Shown: piece by piece, positions 51,005-60,763 of the stretch
Layout of the letters: the number at the start of each line of letters is the position of its first letter
Position numbering within the stretch: position 1 is the first letter of the stretch
Assembly: GCF_024623325.1 (NCBI RefSeq)
Contig: NZ_JANJZD010000016.1
Span: 62,001-126,000, forward strand
Direction: 5' to 3'
DNA: 64,000 nt
DNA from: Acetatifactor muris
GTDB taxonomy: Bacteria; Bacillota; Clostridia; Lachnospirales; Lachnospiraceae
The notes under the pieces: generated by a model
Databases searched by the model: none
What the model was told of the DNA's origin: nothing
The model's input: only the letters and a program-made list of their open reading frames with translations
Translations under genes and position numbers: made by a program

Positions 51005-52394
51005 AAAACAACAACACTGCCGCAAACAATCCAACCGGTATATTGAAAAGCATCATGGTATAGCCGGCCAGCAGTACCATTCTGAATTCCGGCGTCCAGT
51101 CAAACAGGAGAATGGGCAAATACGGAAGCAGACAAAGGATAATGGTCATTGTGCTGGGTTTTTTCCATTTTCTTTTCTTTTTTTCGTAGACAGGAGTATT
51201 CCTGATAATTGCTTTCTGATATTCCTCAGCCACTTCGTTATTGTACAGTACATAGTTCGTAAATACCGCTTCTACTTCTTCCAAAAGCCCCACCATGCGG
51301 CGTCTGCTTTTCACCGGGAAGTCCCGGGCGCCAATATTGTGCTCCTTCAGCAGGTTCTCTATTTTCTCCTGCATTTCTCCAGATAAGGTATCTGTCCCCT
51401 GTACGGAGTTAATAAAAGTGTAGAATTCAGATACACGAATCACGCTGCTCCTGCTCTCATTGTGGATACTGACTTTATTATTGGCAATAAAGATAACCGG
51501 AATCACGGGGATATGACAGTCCTCTCCCAGTTCCTGCGCCAGCAGCCTTTCTACCGCAAGGCAATGTCTTGTATTCTGTTCCACTGGAGAATCGATTCTT
51601 CTCAAAATATTTCCGTTATGGATGTCTTCCATCACCCATCTGCCGTCGTTTGTGATGTGCAGCCTCTGGTTCTCGTTTCCATAATTTTTAACCTCTACCA
51701 CCACAAGGCCCCTGTCCGTAATGATATAGACATCCACCTCCGATGTGTTCCCCTGAGAATCAGCGGATTCCAGAACAATGTTCTGTAGTATTCTGTATTT
51801 TCCTTCATACAGCCGCAGCTGCTCGTTGACCTCTTTTTCGCCGGAAACGCCTTTCTGCTGAATGGCAATGTCCTTATCCATTTCGCCGATTATATTGGAG
51901 ATCGAATTGTAAGCTCTCTGCAGATATTCCTCTGTAGGGAAATCCAGTACACTGTTCTCCAGATACTTTTCAGCCTTTGACAGCAGGGCATTCCGGCCAT
52001 CTGCGGTTGATGTTCTGCATTCTCTTCTGCCTATACGTACTTCGCTTCTGTCCAGAGCAAATTCTCCTTCTACCGGAAGCCTCTGCAGCCTGTCAAACAT
52101 AGCATCCCTGCGAGCCATCAGTTCCTCTCTCTCTTTTTCCAGAAAAGGAAGCGCCTCTTCATTTTTCATGAGCAGTTCTTCACAACAGCATTGGTCTCTT
52201 GTTATGGATACCTGCAATTCTATCAGATTCATTCCCCGCGTAATCCCATATTCTGCCGCTTTCCGCTCACAGAAAGCTCCCATCTCCCGGTCAACGACCT
52301 GCATGAAATCTGCCTGCATAGCCCTCTTCTGCTTTTCCTCCCTGTTTTCCGCAATTGTGGGTACGATTTGTAATAATCCATATGCAAAACTCAT
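50988..52394 (-). CDS. NERD-domain protein with C-terminal membrane segments
   Basis: The 468-aa protein has a long helical N-terminus (about 1-210) and a NERD nuclease-related domain at about 200-330 with SEVDVYIITDRGLVVVEVKN (the D...E-x-K pattern) and LHITNDGRWVMED. Two or three membrane segments end the chain (MTIILCLLPYLPILLF, then NIPVGLFAAVLLFFILIL). NERD proteins are found with nucleic-acid processing enzymes, but the function of this type is unknown. The ATG at 52394 is preceded by GAGGAGGAG, and the longer frame to 52469 lacks a ribosome site. It runs against the XRE gene, and the two share 17 bases at their ends. Confidence 0.75.
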   Translation of the reverse strand: MSFAYGLLQIVPTIAENREEKQKRAMQADFMQVVDREMGAFCERKAAEYGITRGMNLIELQVSITRDQCCCEELLMKNEEALPFLEKEREELMARRDAMFDRLQRLPVEGEFALDRSEVRIGRRECRTSTADGRNALLSKAEKYLENSVLDFPTEEYLQRAYNSISNIIGEMDKDIAIQQKGVSGEKEVNEQLRLYEGKYRILQNIVLESADSQGNTSEVDVYIITDRGLVVVEVKNYGNENQRLHITNDGRWVMEDIHNGNILRRIDSPVEQNTRHCLAVERLLAQELGEDCHIPVIPVIFIANNKVSIHNESRSSVIRVSEFYTFINSVQGTDTLSGEMQEKIENLLKEHNIGARDFPVKSRRRMVGLLEEVEAVFTNYVLYNNEVAEEYQKAIIRNTPVYEKKKRKWKKPSTMTIILCLLPYLPILLFDWTPEFRMVLLAGYTMMLFNIPVGLFAAVLLFFILIL

Positions 52395-52747
52395 GGTCTC
52401 CTCCTCAAAGTGTGTTTTATTTATTGTTTTTGTGTCAGGAACTCTCAGAAATTGCTTGTACAACTTCATTTTTTTAACTCAGTATCTATTTCAAAAATCA
52501 GCATAAAACTGTACAAATTATTTCAAGGCAGTTCCTTATCGGCTTCAAATATATGTTCAATATATTACATATATTATCATGTGAAATCATGAAATTCAAG
52601 GATAATATATTCAATTTTTTACTATTAGTAACATTATATATGTATTCAACCCTTCTGCTTTTACCGCCATGCCCCAAGGCTGATTGCTCATATACATTAT
52701 CAAACAGCCTAACCCTGCATTTCCCTGCTATTGACTTATTTATCTCC
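52395..52747. other. AT-rich gap without a convincing gene
   Basis: About 350 bases upstream of the NERD gene and downstream of the DUF4340 gene. It is rich in TATAT-type runs (for example near 52545-52580) and has an 85-codon frame on the minus strand (52498-52755) that overlaps the DUF4340 end and has no ribosome site, so it was left out. The promoter of the NERD gene may be here. Confidence 0.4.
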
Positions 52748-54166
52748 TCATTCATTCAACACAATCCTGTGAACCGCCTCTATTACATCCACCACTTCGG
52801 AACGCTGCACAAACGATACCGGTTCCCCGTCCACGACTGCAAGGCATTCATTCCCGTCATACCGATACAGCCCGATCTCAACCGCCGGGAAATTTTCATT
52901 GTCCAAATATACTACCAGTCTGATTTCCTCTTTTTCTGCCGGCTGCTCTTTTGTAAAGCTGACAGCATTCAGCTTCTTCAGGCTGCTCTTAAAGTTCGCC
53001 ATGTCCACCTCTTTCCCCTGATAATAGTAGATCCGTTTGCCTTCCTCCTCATCTTCTTCGGAGGTAATCGCATATTCCATACCTTCCAGAGTAATATCAA
53101 TTTGACGGATATCCATTGTATCTGCGGAGAATACCTCCTGATGCCGAAGGGAATCATAGGATGCTGCCATCAGGTTCTCATAGCTGTCTCCGGAAATCCG
53201 ATACACAATCTGCGACTCACCCACTCTTACATAGGCGGTAATTTCTTCCTCCTCCGAATTGCCCTCTTCTTCCTCCGTCTCCCTGTCAGCTGCTCTCTCT
53301 TCCGGGCTGCGACTGATATTCATGACAAATGTATCTGAAATTTCTTCGCCGCTTTCCCCCTCGGACAGATATGCAACAGTCACTGTCAGTTCCGGTTCAT
53401 CCAGTCCACAGGCCGTAAGTTCTTCATCGGTCACATGATAAGTTACATAATCCGTCAGATTCAGGCTGCTGATATTCTGAAGATATTCCTCTACTCTGGA
53501 CGTATCCAGGGGCAGCGTTTTCTCATCTCTGCTGATAAAATAAATATCATCCGCACAATAGGTGCTGGAACTGTCTTCTTCATAGGTAATGTCATAGTTT
53601 TCGGTGCCTGCAAACTGAATACCTGTTGTCTGCTCAAAAGAAGGAATCTCATCATGGTCAATCAGGTCACTGAGCTCCACATCAAAATAATCCAACGGAT
53701 CCTCCCTGACCAGATAGACATTTCCATCCCCAATAGAAACATATCTCTGGGAATCCATGCTGCTGTAGCCGCCCAACTGTACTTCCCAGGATTGTTCCTC
53801 TGTAGCCAGATGTATGGTACAGACTGGCTCATCCAGTCCATACTGTCCGAGGTCTTCTGCTTCTTCGATTATGAATGTGGCTCCAAACTCCTGAAATGTT
53901 TCCAGCATTCCGTTGATTTCTTCTTCCGCTACCGGAAAGGCTTCATCCTCATCATAAAGCCACTTTTCATCCCTGTGGAATGCAAATGTCTCCGACTCAT
54001 ATTCCCATGATAATGACTGGACGGAATCCACAGGTACGGACAAAATGACCGCATCCGTATTTTTAATCTTCTCCTTATGTTCCTCCACCTGCATGACTCC
54101 GATTGTGGCAGCACACACAACTGCCAGAATTCCCAATAACAGATATATTTTCTTATACCGCTTCAT
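52748..54166 (-). CDS. DUF4340 domain protein of an ABC/Gld-type transporter operon
   Basis: The 472-aa protein has a single N-terminal membrane segment (IYLLLGILAVVCAATIGVM) and an outside region rich in repeated strand-helix units (for example EFGATFIIEEAEDLGQYGLD, CTIHLATEEQ) that fits DUF4340. DUF4340 proteins almost always follow a GldG-type membrane protein and an ABC-2 permease and are thought to take part in the same complex. An acidic run (EERAADRETEEEEGNSEEEE) lies at about 280-300. It overlaps the upstream gene by 14 bases. The role of the complex in Firmicutes is not known; in Bacteroidetes related proteins act in gliding. Confidence 0.85.
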   Translation of the reverse strand: MKRYKKIYLLLGILAVVCAATIGVMQVEEHKEKIKNTDAVILSVPVDSVQSLSWEYESETFAFHRDEKWLYDEDEAFPVAEEEINGMLETFQEFGATFIIEEAEDLGQYGLDEPVCTIHLATEEQSWEVQLGGYSSMDSQRYVSIGDGNVYLVREDPLDYFDVELSDLIDHDEIPSFEQTTGIQFAGTENYDITYEEDSSSTYCADDIYFISRDEKTLPLDTSRVEEYLQNISSLNLTDYVTYHVTDEELTACGLDEPELTVTVAYLSEGESGEEISDTFVMNISRSPEERAADRETEEEEGNSEEEEITAYVRVGESQIVYRISGDSYENLMAASYDSLRHQEVFSADTMDIRQIDITLEGMEYAITSEEDEEEGKRIYYYQGKEVDMANFKSSLKKLNAVSFTKEQPAEKEEIRLVVYLDNENFPAVEIGLYRYDGNECLAVVDGEPVSFVQRSEVVDVIEAVHRIVLNE

Positions 54167-55604
54167 TCTGCACCCTCCTTCTTCTCAGAACCACATAGAT
54201 TCCAATTCCCAGATAACACAGCGGAAATACGCCGATCATGGTCACTTTCAACAGGGAACCTGTGGATTCGCTGATGGTCAGATAATTATAATTCAGAGAC
54301 TTACTGCGGATGGCTATGGCTTCCCTCTCTCCGATCAGCGATGACAAAGCATTCATAGACATGTCAACATTGGCGCCGGAGGAATATGCATTATACATGT
54401 CATCCAGAAAACCGGAGGAGGCAAACCAGACAATTTTCCCATCATTACTGCTTTCTATGGAAACTGCCACGGCAAACGGTCCGTCAATATCTCCCTCTTC
54501 CTTATCATAAGTGGACAAGTCATAACCGGCAATTTTGCTGAAGGAATCATATGATGTAGTGAGCAGCTCCGTCACGGTTCCGTTATCGGAGGAACCATTT
54601 ACCACTAACCCTCCGGATGTGGGCATGATCGGATAATAATTCTCTTCCATCAGGGAATCTGTTATGGCATGGCTGGACATATCGGGCAGAAGAATATAGG
54701 GACGCTGGAACGCATAATGCATCCGGTCCGCCTCCACGACAATGCCCTCCTGTGCCTCCACCCCGTAATCCGAAAGCAGGCTGTACAGATTTTCCAGTCC
54801 GTCATCTTCTGTAGGACCAGCCATCACCAAAAGCTTTCCGCCCTCTGTCACATAGTCTGCCAACATATCCTTCTCCTCTGTGGAAATATCACTGGCCGGA
54901 CTGTAAATGACGATGCAGTCGGCATCCTCGGGAATGGTGTCAACGGTCAGCAGGGAAAGCTGCGATACCTCCATGTTTTCTCTTCCCAGCTGTTCACTGA
55001 ATGTAGAAGGAAGCTCCATTTCCCCATGCCCTTCCAGAACATATAGTTGCGGAAGATCCTCACTGACCACATAATCTATTGCAGAAGTGATCGCCCCTTC
55101 TCCGTCAAAGGATGTAGTATAGGTATAAGAATACATGTTCTCCGTTTCCACAAGGTAAATATCACTATAGCTTATAAACCGGCTGCGATCCCCGCACTCT
55201 ACAATCAGGCTGTTGTTCTGGACAGCCCGGTCTGTATACTGCTGCGCAAATGTAGGGAATATATCCGGATTCTTTTTCACGACTTCAATATGTTCCGAAA
55301 GGCTGTCGTATTTATTCAGCAGATTTTCAATGACCGCATCTTCCTGATCCGCCTGTACCACCCAGTAGATGGTCACATCTTTTTCCAATGCATTTACCAC
55401 CGCTTTTGTATTGCTGGTAATGGAGTAGAGCTTCGTAGAGCTGATATCATATTGGGTTGATGCGGCAGGCAGCGCAGAAGCAAAAATATTCACCGCAACT
55501 AAAACAGCCAGCACCACAACGGTAATCATCAGAGAATAGGAACCGCCCCGAAAAGCATTTCCGTGCCCCCATCCGGAAAATTTCAGACATTCTGTTTTGT
55601 TCAT
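54153..55604 (-). CDS. GldG-type ABC transporter-associated membrane protein
   Basis: The 483-aa protein has an N-terminal membrane helix (LMITVVVLAVLVAVNIFASA), a long outside part with DISSTKLYSITSNTKAVVNA (the family start after the helix), LYVLEGHGEMELP and DCIVIYSPASDISTEEK, and a C-terminal membrane helix with VTMIGVFPLCYLGIGIYVVL. It matches the GldG / ABC-type uncharacterised transport family. It overlaps the permease stop and start by a few bases, so the four genes are one operon. It likely binds or processes an extracellular ligand for the ABC-2 permease; this is inference. Confidence 0.85.
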   Translation of the reverse strand: MNKTECLKFSGWGHGNAFRGGSYSLMITVVVLAVLVAVNIFASALPAASTQYDISSTKLYSITSNTKAVVNALEKDVTIYWVVQADQEDAVIENLLNKYDSLSEHIEVVKKNPDIFPTFAQQYTDRAVQNNSLIVECGDRSRFISYSDIYLVETENMYSYTYTTSFDGEGAITSAIDYVVSEDLPQLYVLEGHGEMELPSTFSEQLGRENMEVSQLSLLTVDTIPEDADCIVIYSPASDISTEEKDMLADYVTEGGKLLVMAGPTEDDGLENLYSLLSDYGVEAQEGIVVEADRMHYAFQRPYILLPDMSSHAITDSLMEENYYPIMPTSGGLVVNGSSDNGTVTELLTTSYDSFSKIAGYDLSTYDKEEGDIDGPFAVAVSIESSNDGKIVWFASSGFLDDMYNAYSSGANVDMSMNALSSLIGEREAIAIRSKSLNYNYLTISESTGSLLKVTMIGVFPLCYLGIGIYVVLRRRRVQNEAV

Positions 55605-56467
55605 CAGTTATACCTCCTTTTCTCCATAGACTGCACTGACAGGAACAGGAAAAAAACGGCAACCGTAATATAATACACAATAGAAGTCAGATCAAAAATC
55701 CCGTTCACAAAACTGTAAAAACGCTCAAACAAGGACAGTTTAGCCATAATGCCCGGCAGAAGCCCTTCAAATTTTGCCGCATCCACAAGGTAAGCAATCA
55801 CTACTGCGGCAATCAAAGCAAAGCATACGATATAGGCAAAGTTGCTGTTTTTTGTCAAATGACGTATTACTGCCCCCAGAATAAGGATGAGTACACACAG
55901 GACAGCCGCTGATCCCTCTGCCGTGGAAGATACAAATTCCGAAAGACTGACGCTGTAATAATTCAGCAGAATGACCGCAATGCCGATACCTGCGGCAAAG
56001 CCCTGATTGTCCGTCAGAGAAGAAATAAACACTCCCAGGGCAATTAACGCAGCCCCCATGATAAAGAATGCCAGGATAGATCCATAGGATGTCAGCAGAT
56101 AGACATCTCCATACTGTGAAAAAATCAACGGATACAGGCAGATCAGGCACATGGGAATCAGGTATACTGCCACCAGCGCCAGATATTTCCCTATAATTAC
56201 CTGTGTCGTAGTAATGGGAAGCGCATACAGGAGCTGATCTGTCCTTTGCTTCCGTTCCTCTGCAATCACACGCATGGTTAAAATCGGTACAATGACCACA
56301 AATACAAGGCACCCAAAACTTAAGACAAACTCAAAGTTGCTGACCGCCGCCTGTATGTTATACAGCATTGCGCCAATTCCCACAAAAGCCAGCAGGAAAG
56401 CCCCGAAAACATAGGCTGTCAGCGAGTGGAAATAATTCCGAAGTTCATGTTTTAATACCGCAGTCAT
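55604..56467 (-). CDS. ABC-2 type transporter permease (GldF-like)
   Basis: The 287-aa protein has about six membrane helices, beginning MTAVLKHELRNYFHSLTAYV with YVFGAFLLAFVGIGAMLYNI, and a central region with VIVPILTMRVIAEERKQRTDQ, the family's ABC-2 loop motif. It is the membrane partner of the ATPase encoded upstream, with which it overlaps by four bases, and of the GldG-like protein downstream. The substrate is unknown; such sets can export peptides, lipids or polysaccharides. A 181-aa frame inside it is a shadow. Confidence 0.9.
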   Translation of the reverse strand: MTAVLKHELRNYFHSLTAYVFGAFLLAFVGIGAMLYNIQAAVSNFEFVLSFGCLVFVVIVPILTMRVIAEERKQRTDQLLYALPITTTQVIIGKYLALVAVYLIPMCLICLYPLIFSQYGDVYLLTSYGSILAFFIMGAALIALGVFISSLTDNQGFAAGIGIAVILLNYYSVSLSEFVSSTAEGSAAVLCVLILILGAVIRHLTKNSNFAYIVCFALIAAVVIAYLVDAAKFEGLLPGIMAKLSLFERFYSFVNGIFDLTSIVYYITVAVFFLFLSVQSMEKRRYN

Positions 56468-57507
56468 CTGTTATCCACCTGCCTTTCCATCCATTCCACA
56501 TCGTTGTTTTCTGTGGGTTCCGTATCAGGTTTATCAGTCTTCCCGTCCTTATCCACAGATGCCTTATCCACGCCGCTCTCTGTCAGCTCCAAAAATACAT
56601 CTTCCAGATTTGCTTTCTTGGATGTCAGTTCCAGCAGGGCTTTTTCTCTTTTGGCAAAAGCAAAGAAGATATGACGGCATACATCCGATGCTTCGCCGGA
56701 CTCAATTTTTACATCTACGCGGACACTTCCATTCTCCTGCTTTTTCATCTGCCAGTCTGCAACTGCTTCTATTTCTTCCAGGACTTCCTTTATTTCATCG
56801 TTTTCTGCTTCTGCAATGAAAGAAACCGCATTGGACGCCATCAGAAGTTTTTCCAGATTTTCCGGTTTATCAAATGCCACCAGTTTCCCTTTGTCAATAA
56901 TGAGAACCTTTTCACAGATCGTCTGGACCTCTGAAAGAATATGGGAACTTAATATAACGGTATGCTCCTGCCCAAGCTGTTTGATCAGGTCCCGGATCTC
57001 AATAATCTGAATCGGATCAAGTCCCACTGTGGGTTCATCAAGGATGATAACCCCGGGATTCCCCAACAGTGCCTGCGCAATCCCCACCCTCTGTCGGTAT
57101 CCTTTTGAAAGATTCGAAATCAGGCGGTCTTTCACATCCTCCAGTCTGGTCTGTGAGATAACGCTTTCAATCTGCCGGTGCAGTTCCCTGCCCTTCACGC
57201 CTTTTGCCTCTCCCACAAATTTCAGGTATTCCAAAGGCGTCTCATTCATATAGAGGGGCGGCTGCTCCGGCAGATACCCCATGCGTTTCTTTGCGCGATC
57301 CGGTTCTTCAAAAATATCATACCCTTCAATCCTGACATGCCCTTCCGACGCCGACAGGCAGCCTGTCATAATGTTCATGGTAGTGGATTTCCCTGCGCCG
57401 TTGGGCCCCAAAAAGCCATATACATGCCCCTCTTCAATCTCAAAGGACAAATCGTTTACCGCTGTGAAATCTCCGTAACGCTTTGTCAAATGTTCAACTC
57501 TTATCAT
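56464..57507 (-). CDS. ABC transporter ATP-binding protein (GldA-like)
   Basis: The 347-aa ATPase has Walker A GPNGAGKSTTM at about 37-47, the LSKGYRQRVGIAQALLG signature region, Walker B GVIILDEPTVGLDP and the switch SSHILSEV. The C-terminal part (about 220-347) is an extension with an acidic, Asp/Thr-rich end (DKDGKTDKPDTEPTENNDV). It drives the ABC-2 permease of the same operon. The start at 57507 has GGAGGG upstream. The operon (ATPase, permease, GldG-like, DUF4340) is tightly packed with overlaps and faces away from a two-component system. Confidence 0.92.
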   Translation of the reverse strand: MIRVEHLTKRYGDFTAVNDLSFEIEEGHVYGFLGPNGAGKSTTMNIMTGCLSASEGHVRIEGYDIFEEPDRAKKRMGYLPEQPPLYMNETPLEYLKFVGEAKGVKGRELHRQIESVISQTRLEDVKDRLISNLSKGYRQRVGIAQALLGNPGVIILDEPTVGLDPIQIIEIRDLIKQLGQEHTVILSSHILSEVQTICEKVLIIDKGKLVAFDKPENLEKLLMASNAVSFIAEAENDEIKEVLEEIEAVADWQMKKQENGSVRVDVKIESGEASDVCRHIFFAFAKREKALLELTSKKANLEDVFLELTESGVDKASVDKDGKTDKPDTEPTENNDVEWMERQVDNR

Positions 57508-57573
57508 TTTTCCCTCCTGGTTATATTTGTATTTTTGATTATAAAATATGAAGTTGAAATGACACTGAAAGTA

Positions 57574-57864
57574 TCAGACAATGCTATAAACTTTCCATAT
57601 CTTTTTCAAATCCTTCACAAAATAATCCTTGCACTGAAGAATCTCAAACTCCTTACGCTTTTCAATCCAGGCCGCAATTTTATAGACATCATCCACAAAT
57701 CCGCAGATAATCCGTATACCCACTGCATCGTAAACATCATTGGGTGCGGAATGCAGATTCGTTTTTAATCCTCGTGCCTGCAATTTCTTCCTCATGCTTT
57801 CTGCCGACTTGATACGGGATTGACAGCTTTTGACAGGAACATACGCCTCCTGTTCCCCAGGCAA
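57574..57864 (-). pseudogene. RelA/SpoT-type (p)ppGpp synthetase fragment
   Basis: A 96-codon minus frame carries SRIKSAESMRKKLQARGLK, DVYDAVGIRIICGFVDDVY and FEILQCKDYF, the middle of the RelA/SpoT synthetase fold. The N-terminus and the catalytic end after KDYF are missing, and the text ends in unrelated codons, so both ends are lost. No start codon with a ribosome site is present (the first codon is TTG). It is a relic rather than an active small alarmone synthetase. Confidence 0.7.
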
Positions 57865-57952
57865 TTAACTTTTTAGAAACTCCTTCTTTTTCAGTTTCAT
57901 TTCAGCATTAAAATGTACTATAATAAAAAAGCAATTGATGGGAGAAATCATC

Positions 57953-58627
57953 ATGAAAATACTTGTGATTGAAGACGAAAAACTGCTGGCGGATTCCATT
58001 CAGACATTATTGATCAATAAGGGATTTGACGTCGAAGTTGCCTATGATGGCGAGACCGGCGAAGAATATGCCGAACTTGGAATTTACGACCTGCTGATTT
58101 TGGATGTGATGATGCCGAAAATGAACGGTTATGAAGTTGCCAGAAAAGTCCGTTCCCAAAAGTGCGGAACACCCATTTTAATGCTGACGGCCAAATCCGG
58201 ATTGGAGGACCGCATTACCGGGCTGAATTCCGGGGCAGATTACTATTTGACCAAACCCTTTGACACGCGGGAACTGCTGGCCTGTATCAACGCACTGCTG
58301 CGCCGACAGGGAACACAGGTAGATGAAGTTGCCTTTGGGAACACCTCTCTTGACTTATCTTCCGGCATGTTGATATGCGGGACAAACACAGTGCGCTTAT
58401 CTGCAAAAGAGTTTGATATCATGCGGTTTCTGCTCCAATCCGGCGGCCGCAATCTCTCCAAAGAAGTCATTCTTGCCAGAGTATGGGGGTATGATTCCGA
58501 TGCGGTTGAAAATCATGTGGAAGTATATGTGGGCTTTTTGCGCAAAAAATTAGCCAGTATAGAATCCAACATCCACATTGCGGCTATCCGCAGAATGGGC
58601 TATCATCTGGAGGTAAAAGAAATATGA
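57953..58627 (+). CDS. OmpR-type response regulator
   Basis: The 224-aa protein has a receiver domain (1-115) with MKILVIEDEKLLADS, the phosphoryl Asp in LLILDVMMPKMNGYEV, MLTAKSG and TKPFDTRELL, and a winged-helix output domain (about 125-222) with LILARVWGYDSDAVENHVEV-like residues SKEVILARVWGYDSDAVENH. It pairs with the kinase that overlaps it by ATGA. The ATG at 57953 is chosen: GGGAGAAATCATC precedes it, and the family starts MKILVIED. It is transcribed away from the ABC-2 operon and could regulate it, an inference from position. Confidence 0.95.
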   Translation: MKILVIEDEKLLADSIQTLLINKGFDVEVAYDGETGEEYAELGIYDLLILDVMMPKMNGYEVARKVRSQKCGTPILMLTAKSGLEDRITGLNSGADYYLTKPFDTRELLACINALLRRQGTQVDEVAFGNTSLDLSSGMLICGTNTVRLSAKEFDIMRFLLQSGGRNLSKEVILARVWGYDSDAVENHVEVYVGFLRKKLASIESNIHIAAIRRMGYHLEVKEI

Positions 58628-59865
58628 CCAGAAAACTCCGCTGTCAATTTGTGACCATTACCATGAGCATTGTAACGGTTATGCTCTGTGCCATTATGTT
58701 CCTGATCTATTTTTTTACAAAGATGAATCTGGAAAACAACAGCATCAACATGATGCAGAATATTGCCGGCCGGCCCTTCCTGCTCCATTTTCCCAATGAA
58801 CTGCAGGAAGATGTACGTCTGCCATACTTTACCCTCCAGTTAAGCAAACAGGGCGATTTAGTTGCAGCAGGCGGTGGATACTATGATCTTTCGGATGAAG
58901 GCTTTCTGAAAGACTTGATCAATGCAACCTTTTCCAATGCCGGCCGCGTTGGCATCATAGAGGAATACAACCTCCGTTTTTACCGTGCAAACACCTCTGT
59001 CAGCCAGATTCTTGTCTATGCTGACATCTCAAACGAATTGGCCATTTTAAACAGCCTGATCCGAAACTGTCTCCTTGTTGGACTGGCCTGTTTTCTTGTT
59101 TTTCTCTGTATCAGTTTTCTTCTGGCAAACTGGGTGGTAAAGCCCATTGACCGGGCATGGAACCAGCAACGGCAGTTTATTGCCGATGCCTCCCATGAAT
59201 TGAAAACTCCCCTGACAGTGATCATGACGAATGCAGAGCTTATGCAAAATCCGGATTACGATGAAACAAGCCGCATAAAATTCAGTTCAAGTATTCTGGT
59301 CATGTCTAAACAAATGCGAAATCTGGTAGAACAGATGCTGGAGCTCGCCAGAGCTGATAATGTGCAATGCAATACCGTCTTTTCTTCTGTAGATTTCAGC
59401 CGGCTTATTTCCGATGCGACGCTTCCCTTTGAACCTATATTCTTTGAAAAAGGGCTTACACTGCACACAGAAATCTCGGACGGCATTACAGTGAACGGCG
59501 ACCCCGCACAGTTACGTCAGGTTCTGGATATCCTTCTGGACAATGCACAAAAATATTCGTGGGAAAAGGGAACTACATGGGTGACCCTGAAAAAACACGG
59601 CAAAGGACATTGCTTATTGACGGTGGCCGATGAAGGCGCGGAAATACCCCCCAGCGATCTGAACCAACTCTTCAAACGCTTTTACCGCGCTGACAAGGCA
59701 AGAAGCCGGACTGGCGGCATGGGCCAGTCCGGCAGCTTCGGCCTCGGTCTTTCCATCGCCGAGACCATTATTGCACAGCACAAAGGTAAAATATGGGCAG
59801 AAAGCAAGAATAATATCAATCGTTTTTTTGTGGAACTGGGGACAAGTGAGTTCCTCTTTCAATAA
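58624..59865 (+). CDS. Sensor histidine kinase
   Basis: The 413-aa membrane kinase has two membrane helices (about 12-34 and 145-168) around an outside sensor of about 110 residues, then HisKA with the phosphate-acceptor His in IADASHELKTPLTVIMTN, and a HATPase domain with LRQVLDILLDNAQKYSW (N-box), VADEGAEIPPSDL and FGLGLSIAETII (G-boxes). Its first codon overlaps the regulator stop codon (ATGA), so the pair is made together. The signal is unknown. A short inverted repeat follows the stop, but no strong terminator. Confidence 0.95.
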   Translation: MTRKLRCQFVTITMSIVTVMLCAIMFLIYFFTKMNLENNSINMMQNIAGRPFLLHFPNELQEDVRLPYFTLQLSKQGDLVAAGGGYYDLSDEGFLKDLINATFSNAGRVGIIEEYNLRFYRANTSVSQILVYADISNELAILNSLIRNCLLVGLACFLVFLCISFLLANWVVKPIDRAWNQQRQFIADASHELKTPLTVIMTNAELMQNPDYDETSRIKFSSSILVMSKQMRNLVEQMLELARADNVQCNTVFSSVDFSRLISDATLPFEPIFFEKGLTLHTEISDGITVNGDPAQLRQVLDILLDNAQKYSWEKGTTWVTLKKHGKGHCLLTVADEGAEIPPSDLNQLFKRFYRADKARSRTGGMGQSGSFGLGLSIAETIIAQHKGKIWAESKNNINRFFVELGTSEFLFQ

Positions 59866-60026
59866 TGTTTCCGCGGTTAAAGTTATCTTTTTATTAAATT
59901 CATCGGTTCTGATAATCTTTTATTGCTGTATTATCTGAATAATGCTGGAATATACAGAGAATGCAGAATTGACAGGCCAACTATGGACGTAGCGATACGG
60001 AAAATACGAAAACAGGCATTCTAATT

Positions 60027-60432
60027 ATGAGAATCCGACCATATATACCAGACAAAGATTACGAATATGTATCAAAATGGATTGATGACGAAAGAACCCA
60101 TGCCTTGTGGTGTGCAAATCTTTTGCCTTACCCCATGACACAAAAATCTTTCCATGATTTATTAGCGAAAAATGCAATTGACTGGACAGACAGATAAACC
60201 AAAACGTGGAAAAGGTTACGGAAAAGTAATGTTGAATCTGGCTCTGCAATATGCCTTTCAGATAACCGATGCAAAGGCGGTTCAACTGAATGTTTTCAAT
60301 GAAAACACATTAGCGAAACAATGTTATGAAAAAGTCGGCTTTGTGGAAAGAAAAATTGATAAAGATGTATTTTCATATAAAGACGAGTTATGGAGTAGAT
60401 GTAACATGGTAGTTTCAAGGCAATCTTTCTGA
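60027..60432 (+). pseudogene. GNAT acetyltransferase with internal deletion
   Basis: The first part reads MRIRPYIPDKDYEYVSKWID and ends NAIDWTDR with a stop, the N-terminal 56 residues of a GNAT protein. The next part, in another frame, resumes with KPKRGKGYGKVMLNLALQYA and VQLNVFNENTLAKQCYEKVG, the acetyl-CoA and C-terminal motifs. About 50 residues between are gone. Neither half alone can work as an acetyltransferase. Confidence 0.75.
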
Positions 60433-60763
60433 TTTTCAGTCACACGGTATGAATCCTGCCATCGTGTTCCCCAAGGCAGCACTTTAATGGAAATGAATGT
60501 CGTTTTCAGTTACAGTTCGCAGTATTAAATCATTTGTTTTAAATTCCACTATTCATTTCCCCCACTATCTATAATAACTGCTTTTGTCTTAAATCCCCCT
60601 TGTTCTTCCTGTAGCTTACGCCCTGCAGTCCTGCGGTACACTTTTGTGTGCATCAAGTATTTATTTTAAGTTTATATACACAAATGTGCCTGATGTGATA
60701 GAATTGAACTAAGTACTAACGGAAGTCTCAAGAGGTATTGGCATGGTATGCGGAGGATCTCCC
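60433..60763. other. Intergenic stretch without a gene
   Basis: About 330 bases after the GNAT relic, A/T-rich and without a coding frame of note. It ends in a ribosome site for the DUF3795 gene. A partly matched repeat (ACACTTTTGTGTGCATCAAG near 60639 and ACACAAATGTGCCTGATGTG near 60679) might be an operator, but it is loose. Confidence 0.35.

Noticed and set aside
52498..52755. 85-codon frame between the NERD and DUF4340 genes
   Set aside because: AT-rich, no ribosome site, overlaps the DUF4340 gene end and matches no family.
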